Assembly (NCBI GenBank): GCA_949130495.1
Contig: OX422214.1
Span: 255,258,187-255,322,186, forward strand
Length of the DNA stretch: 64,000 bases
Source: Sambucus nigra
Taxonomy: Eukaryota; Streptophyta; Magnoliopsida; Dipsacales; Adoxaceae
Direction: 5' to 3'
Shown: positions 58,224 to 64,000 of the stretch, one piece after another
Numbering within the stretch: position 1 is the first letter of the stretch
Layout: each line of letters starts with the position of its first letter
Notes under the pieces: model-generated
What the model was told of the DNA's origin: nothing
The model's database searches: none
The model's input: only the letters and a program-made list of their open reading frames with translations
Program-made: the position numbers and the translations under genes

Positions 58224-58225
<2 letters not shown>
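57938..58225 (+). mobile_element. CACTA (EnSpm-like) transposon terminus, one end only
   Basis: It begins CACTACACCAAAATAATC, the typical CACTA terminal inverted repeat, and is followed by dense subterminal words on both strands (TAACGGT/ACCGTTA, TACTAACAC/GTGTTA). No matching TTTTGGTGTAGTG end is seen before the window end, so the element is truncated, rearranged or deleted internally. Target duplication could not be checked. Confidence 0.6.

Positions 58226-58304
<79 letters not shown>
58226..58304. repeat. (AT)n microsatellite
   Basis: About 38 AT dinucleotides ending in a T run, within or at the edge of the CACTA-like fragment. Confidence 0.95.
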
Positions 58305-58307
<3 letters not shown>

Positions 58308-59395
58308 TTCAAATAACCACAACAATCATTAGACCAAAGCTTCTAGCTGGGCTAAGGTTTCCCTTTTTTTTAGAACAACAAGATAGATGTGATTGTATTT
58401 CAGGTGATCAATAACCAGCGTTTATCCAAATTTAAGTCTACAAAATTCCCCACGACATGTCATCATACATTGTGATAAAATTTATAAATGTTGTCATAAA
58501 TACATATACATATGTATGTACACACATTGTTTTTACACTAAATAAACTCATTGTTTTTTAAATACAACAAAACAAACATTTTTTACAACATACAAACCTT
58601 TAGTTTTTTTTTCAACTGTTTTTCCTTTGATTTTTCCAATTTGCACATTTTTTTCATTTTATAGGAACTTCTACAAAATGGCCCAAAGAGAATAGACATT
58701 AAGAAATTAAGAGAGAGCGCTAAATTTACATTAATAGAATGAAGAATATGTATGCTTCCATTAACAAAATTAAGAAAAAATAAAATTTATATTATCTCCC
58801 AACGCACCCGAATTCTAGTTCTTCAGAGTTTTCAAGTCGTTGCACCTGTACTGACTCACTCGATACTCGACTCATTTACTGTCGTGTATCGTTATTTTTA
58901 TAAGGCTCATGTACTGTATAAAGGGTTCGTGTCCCTCATTTATATAATCATGTCTAACAGGTCAACACCGTAATGACCCAAATTTCTTACCTTGTGTTGT
59001 GTCCACATTATTTATGGCAAAACCAAATATTTATGGTAGGCACACGCAAATATCTATTCTCAATAAATTTAGATAAGGTTTATCAAATATTAAGCACACC
59101 TAATAACCACATGTGTATACCAAACAACCTAAATGTGTAAACATAAATTCATTATCTAGTTTGAGCAGCTAACTAAATCATCCAAATAGTTTGAACTAAC
59201 ATAACATATAGTATGGTCATAAAATAAGGGATTATTTTATAGCGTTGTCACGACACCTCTAAATGAAACTCAGATATTTAAATGCAAAACTCTTTCTAAA
59301 AATGTAAAACTAAGGGGTTTAATTGTTGAGAGACGAAGGCATCACCGAAAAAGGCTTGAGAGAAAGGGAAATTTAAAATTTTGTTTGGGCCTGTC
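58305..59395. other. Unassigned AT-rich spacer
   Basis: No gene or repeat recognised. Confidence 0.4.
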
Positions 59396-59770
59396 GAGTA
59401 TCCCATTATTCTGTAGGGGACTGTGTATTTAGGGGGCTATTAGGAAGATAGGGGTGACTACAGTTGTAAAGGTCGAATGATTTCCAAGCGATGCTACACG
59501 TTGGTTAGCCAATGGGAAACAACAAGGTAGCATTGGCCAATCGATGTACCAGTATATTAGCAGGGGCATGTGTTTAAGGGGGATATTAGTATGGTAGAGA
59601 TATGATATAGTAATAGTGGAGGTTGATGACTAAATAACGTTGCACATTAGTCATCCGATGGGTAGAAATAAGGTAGCATTGGCCAATCAGCACACACGTC
59701 CATCAGTAGGGAGCTATGTGTTTGGGGGGATGCTAGAAGGGTAGGGGATTTGTATGCAAATAGGGATAGA
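59396..59770. repeat. Imperfect repeat of about 145 bp, two to three units
   Basis: The words AAGGTAGCATTGGCCAATC (near 59524 and 59671) and TGTGTTTNNGGGGGATRYTA (near 59419, 59570 and 59710) recur at 140-150-bp spacing. It lies upstream of the copia 2 LTR and may be partly inside it. Confidence 0.65.
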
Positions 59771-59829
59771 CAATACCTAAACTAATAATTTAGAGTTGGA
59801 TTTTGAAGACGAACCCGATGAATGTCATA

Positions 59830-60343
59830 GTATTGGTTTGTAAACTAGTATAGGTCGAATGCGTTGAATCTGAAACCACTTCCTTAATTCTCTCCCTTTG
59901 TCTCACACTTTATTAAAAGGAATCCTCAAGACACGGAGCTCATTTTAATTCATTTTTTACTCTCCAACCTTTTCTCCTTGTTGTGTCCTTTTGTTGACCT
60001 CAAACATGTATATAGGGGAAGTCATGGAGGATGGTATTAACACACCAATGTGAGAGAAACATTGAAGAGTAAGAAAAAGAACAGAGTTATAGAGTGAGAA
60101 ATAGAGTTCTTTTGGAGTTTTTGAGTATACACATTTGTGTAGAAAAATATACATTGTAATTTTCATTTGGAGTGTATTTGTGAGAGTCTCTTTTTTAACT
60201 CACTTGTAATAGTGAATTGATTTGAGTGTTAGTGGACGTATCCAAATTGGTGAAGCATAAAAATATTGTGTCTTCTTGAGTGTGTCATATTATTATTTGG
60301 AGTCATAGTCAAATATCATTTGTTAACACGCTTCCGCACAACA
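59830..60343 (+). repeat. 5' LTR of copia element 2 (right end fixed, left end uncertain)
   Basis: The right end ...CCGCACAACA at 60343 is set by the primer site that follows. Upstream are TATATAGGG at about 60009-60017 and a typical copia U5 (GTGGACGTATCCAAATTGGT near 60233). The left end cannot be fixed because the second LTR lies outside the window; the start given is only a guess. Confidence 0.6.
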
Positions 60344-60346
60344 AAT

Positions 60347-60358
60347 TGGTATCAGAGC
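60347..60358 (+). other. Primer-binding site of copia element 2 (initiator tRNA-Met)
   Basis: TGGTATCAGAGC, the standard plant copia primer site, three bases after the LTR end. Confidence 0.92.
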
Positions 60359-60508
60359 CAAGATCCTCCGATTTAGGTATTTGGATTTTTTTTGTGGAGA
60401 AATAACCATACGCGTAGTACTATTCATATGATTACTATTTATATCCAAATTTTTTTTAATTTGGAATTTTTTCGTTTGCATTTTTTTATGACTGCGATCG
60501 TTTGAAAA

Positions 60509-63500
60509 ATGGCAACCACAAAATTTAACCTAGAAAAATTCGATGGACAAAGAAATTTCAGCAAGCGACAATGTGAAGTTATGGATGTATTAGTCCAACA
60601 AGAGAAAGAAAGTGCTCTTGGAGATATGCCAGAAGACATGAAGGAGGGTGAATGGTAAAAAATCAACCGAAAGGCTTGTGATTATATTCGTCTTTATTTC
60701 GGTAAGGATAAAAAATATTCTTATATGTGCGAGACCTCGACACAAAAATTATGGAAACAACTGGAGGATAAGTACATGACGAAGAACATTGAAAATTGGC
60801 CCTATTTAAAGAAGAAACTCTTTTGGTTCTAGTACGCGGAAGGTAAATATATGTCTGAGAATTTGGACAATTTTAACAAAATTATTGTTGATTTGCAAAA
60901 TTTGGATGTTGAAATTGATAATGAGGATAAAGCACTGTAAGTGCTAAATTCTCTACTTGATCCATATGAACATCTCATTACCATGCTATTGTATGAAAAT
61001 AAGGAAGTAAAATATGCTGACGTCTTCAATACCTTAATGAATAATGAGGTTCGTAAGAAGGATAAAGAGTTATATAGATACTCAGCATCTGAAGCGTTAA
61101 CAGTTTGTGGTAGAGCAAATGAAAGAAATTATGGTAGCCATGGAAGATCTCGATCAAAATTGAGAGGTGGATCATCAACTTCGGGTAGCAGAATTCCTAC
61201 CAAAGATGAATGTGCCTTTTATCACCAGAAAGGTCATTAGAAGAAATATTGTCCTAATTTAAATAAGGACATGAAGAACCCCACTGCAAACATTACGACC
61301 AGTGATGATGAAGATTCTGAATTTGCTTTGTCTATTTCAACATTTGGATCCAGCTCCCAAAAATGGATTTTGGATTCGCATTGTTCCTATCATATGTGTC
61401 CTAACAGAGAGTGGTTTTCTAACTTTAAAGAGCTAGAAGATGTACCTGTTTTGATGGGAAATGATTATTCCTATCAAATAAAATGAATTGGAAAAATTCG
61501 ATTGAAGTTGTGTGGTGGAATAGTAGGAGTGCTAGAAGACATTCAGTATGCAGCGAACCTGAAGAAAAATCTTTTCTCACTTAGAACTTTGGCTGCTAAG
61601 GGTTATGAGATCATGCTGAAATGCGATGGTCTAAAGGTTTCACATGAAGCCCTAGTTGTGATGAAAGAATGAAGAAGAGGAAGTCGTATTTTCTCATTGT
61701 AAATATAGTTATAGGTGTAGCAACAGTATCAAAAAGTTCAGAGGAGGTTGCATATGATGCTACTAGATTACGGCATATACGTTTGGGATATGTAGGAGAG
61801 AAGGCTTTGTAGGGATTACTGAAGCAAGGCCTACTGAAAGGTGACAAGACGTGCAAGCTTGAATTTTGTGAACATTGTGTTCTGGGAAAGTAGACAAGAG
61901 TGAAGTTTGGTACATCAGTACATCATACGAAGGATACTCTTGATTGTGTTCACATAGATGTTTGGGGACCTACCAAAGTTTTATCTTTGGGAGGTAAGCA
62001 TTATTTTGTGTCTTTTGTGGATGACTTCTCTATAAGAGTTTAGGTGTACACCATGTGACGTAAGGATGAAGTCTTTAATTTTTTTTTTGAAGTGGAAAAA
62101 GATGAAAGATACCCAGACTGGCAAAAAATTAGAAGGCTAAGTTCAGATAATGGAAATGAATACAAGTCAGACCCACTTTTGCATTTATGCCAGGACAAGA
62201 GGAACGTGCAACACTTTCCAATTAGAGACACGCTGTAACAAAATGAGGTGGCTGAATACATGAATCACACTTTGCTGGAAAAAGATACGACGCATGTTGT
62301 CCAATGCTAGTCTGGCAAGGCATTTTGGGTTGAAATTGTTACATATGCATGTCAGCGAATTAATAGGTTACCTGGACCTGCGAATGAGGGTAAAATTCCA
62401 ATGGAGGCATGGTCGAGAAAACATGCTACAACTTATGATTCTTTATATATTTTTAGTTCCTCTGTATATTTTCATATTATGGAAAGAAAGGTGGATCCTA
62501 GAGCCAAAAAGCCATATTTTTTGGATTAAGTGATCGAGTCAAGAGGTATAGACTTTGGTTCCCCAAGATGAAAAAGATCATAAATAACAAGGATATTACA
62601 TTTGATGAATCTTTAATGTTGAAGAGTTCTCCTAGGGAGAGCAAAACTAAAGAACTTTCGCAACAGGTGGAGCTTGAGGCTCCGATTGTTCCAGCCAAAC
62701 TTATCATAAATTTAGAAGATGGTGAGACAAGTACAGATCAGGTGGAAGATCTTACTCATGAGTCACCTAGGCAACCGTATTCTATTATAGCTAATAGACC
62801 AGAAAGACAAAACAAGAAAACTGGATGGATTACTATTGACATGGTGGCATATACATTATCCATGCTTGAAGATGACATTCCATATACTTATAGAGAAGCT
62901 AATAGAAGCCGTCTCTTTATATGAACCAGATATGTGTGTTAGTCCAACTTACAAAAGAGAGGAAAGCCATTAGGTTTAAGTGGGTATATGCCAAGAATGA
63001 AGGCTCCTCGGAGATAGATAGTGTAAGATTCAAGGCTCGATTTGTGGCTAAAGGCTATACACAGAAGAAAGGGATCGATTATAATGAGTTATTTTCCCCG
63101 GTTATGAATCACTATTCCAATCGCATATTACTTCTATTTGTTGTGCAGTTTTATCTCGAGTTGGCATAATTTGACGTGAAAACTGCATTCTTACGTGAAG
63201 AGTTGGAGGAAGAAATTTATATGACTAATCCAAAAAGGTACAAAGTTGTAGGTAAAGAAAATTAGGCTTGACAATTGAGAAATTCGCTATATACATTGAA
63301 ACAATGTCTAAGGCAGTGGTATAAGAAATTTGATCGGTTTATGTTTGGGCAACAGTACAAAAGGATCCATTATGATCATTATGTGTATTTTTGTAACCTT
63401 CATGTCCTTTATTTATTTTCTATTATATGTTGATGATATATTGATTGCTTTTAAGAGCAAGATGGATATGGAAATACTGAATGTTCAGTTAAGTCATGAA

Positions 63501-64000
63501 TTTGAGATGAAGGATCTAGGCGAGGCAAGGAAAATACTTGGCATGAAGATTAGAAAAAATTGTTTCAAGGGCATTGATTATTTATCATAAAAGTAATATT
63601 TAAAGAAGGTGTTACAATGTTTTGGTCTGAATTCTAGCCAAATCTGTAAGTACTCCGTTGGCCTCACACTTCAAGTTAAGTGCCATGTAATTTCCACAAA
63701 AAGATGAGGAATGTTATGAGATGGCTCATGTTCCCTATACTACTATAGTGGAAAGTTTGGTGTGTGTAATGTTGCGTACGAGGCCTGATATTTCACAAGC
63801 TGTTAGTATGGTGAGTAGGTACATGGACGATCCAGAAAAAATGCACTAATAAGTTGTGAAATGAATCTTACGGTACATTCACGGTACTATAGATATTAAT
63901 TTGAATTTTATGAATGATTCACATGCTCGTCAGCATGTGTTTGGATATGTAGATCCAAATTACGCTGGTGATTTGGACAATTGTCGATCCACCACTGGTT
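60509..64000 (+). pseudogene. Tork-like Ty1/copia gag-pol, inactivated, cut by window end
   Basis: Gag begins MATTKFNLEKFDGQRNF at 60509 and contains SENLDNFNKI, LNSLLDPYEHL and a knuckle with its second Cys changed to Tyr and Trp to stop (CAFYHQKGH*KKYC near 61210-61255). Protease is marked by WILDSHCSYHMCPNREWF near 61360, with DSH for the usual DSG. Integrase pieces lie from about 61770 to 62500 (CVLGK, HIDVWGP, VSFVDDFS, SSDNGNEY). RT begins near 62920 ([32 protein letters not shown]) and has an intact YVDD box near 63425. RNase H begins near 63770 (RPDISQAVSMVSRYM, GYVDPNYAGDLDN) and runs off the window. Numerous stops and frameshifts. Domain order gag-PR-INT-RT-RH is that of copia; Tork membership is by sequence style only. 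Confidence 0.88.

Noticed and set aside
58098..58316. Ile/Tyr repeat protein.
   Set aside because: Translation of the (AT)n microsatellite.

Overview
This window is gene-poor plant nuclear DNA, most likely from a eudicot with a large, repeat-rich genome. Almost everything recognisable is a retrotransposon or its debris: Ty3/gypsy (Tat/Ogre-like) and Ty1/copia (SIRE-like and Tork-like) coding remnants, long LTRs with TG...CA ends and 5-bp target-site duplications, a CACTA-type terminus, microsatellites, and several minisatellite arrays. I see no intact ordinary host gene, no rRNA or tRNA gene and no CRISPR. All identifications come from reading motifs by eye; no database search was run.

Layout. 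1-7356 (minus): truncated copy 'A' of a very large non-autonomous LTR element with a tRNA-Arg-type primer site. 8550-10615 (plus): decayed Tat-lineage RT/RNase H/integrase, interrupted downstream by two solo gypsy LTRs of one family in opposite orientation, 10708-14308 (TSD TGTAT) and 14524-17367 (TSD AGTAG). 17373-21492: AT-rich spacer. 21493-22782 (minus): intact 429-codon DUF7745-like ORF. 23383-25447 (minus): five-exon plant mobile domain (PMD) pseudogene. 26095-27575: three consecutive minisatellites (30 bp; 80 bp made of two 40-bp halves; 51 bp related to the 40-mers). 29519-38427 (minus): structurally complete but decayed SIRE-type copia element with 1.07-kb LTRs. 39200-39730: probable copia LTR fragment. 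39760-41149 and 57370-57660 (minus): one copia pol split by a gypsy solo LTR (41150-43430 + 56512-57369), which is itself split by element 'B' (43431-56511, plus). B is the complete relative of A: 2.6-kb LTRs, exact TSD ACATG, a perfect 18-nt tRNA-Arg PBS, no recognisable gag-pol. 57938 on: CACTA-like end, AT microsatellite, spacer, and then a Tork-like copia (plus) running off the window end.

The most interesting part is the A/B family. It has no coding capacity for transposition, yet B is structurally intact. Both copies carry several tandem arrays: one inside each LTR, and 79-bp and 62-bp arrays upstream of the 3' LTR. At the same LTR position B has about 70 copies of an 18-mer, while A has 80-100-bp units that contain diverged versions of the same 18-mer plus flanking sequence that is single-copy in B. 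This looks like satellite formation caught at two stages.

A second point of interest is the pair of minus-strand accessory genes (DUF7745-like and intron-containing PMD) lying downstream of, and antisense to, a Tat-type pol and followed by minisatellites. This resembles the antisense extra ORFs and repeat-rich 3' UTRs known from Tat-lineage elements, but their common membership in one element is inference.
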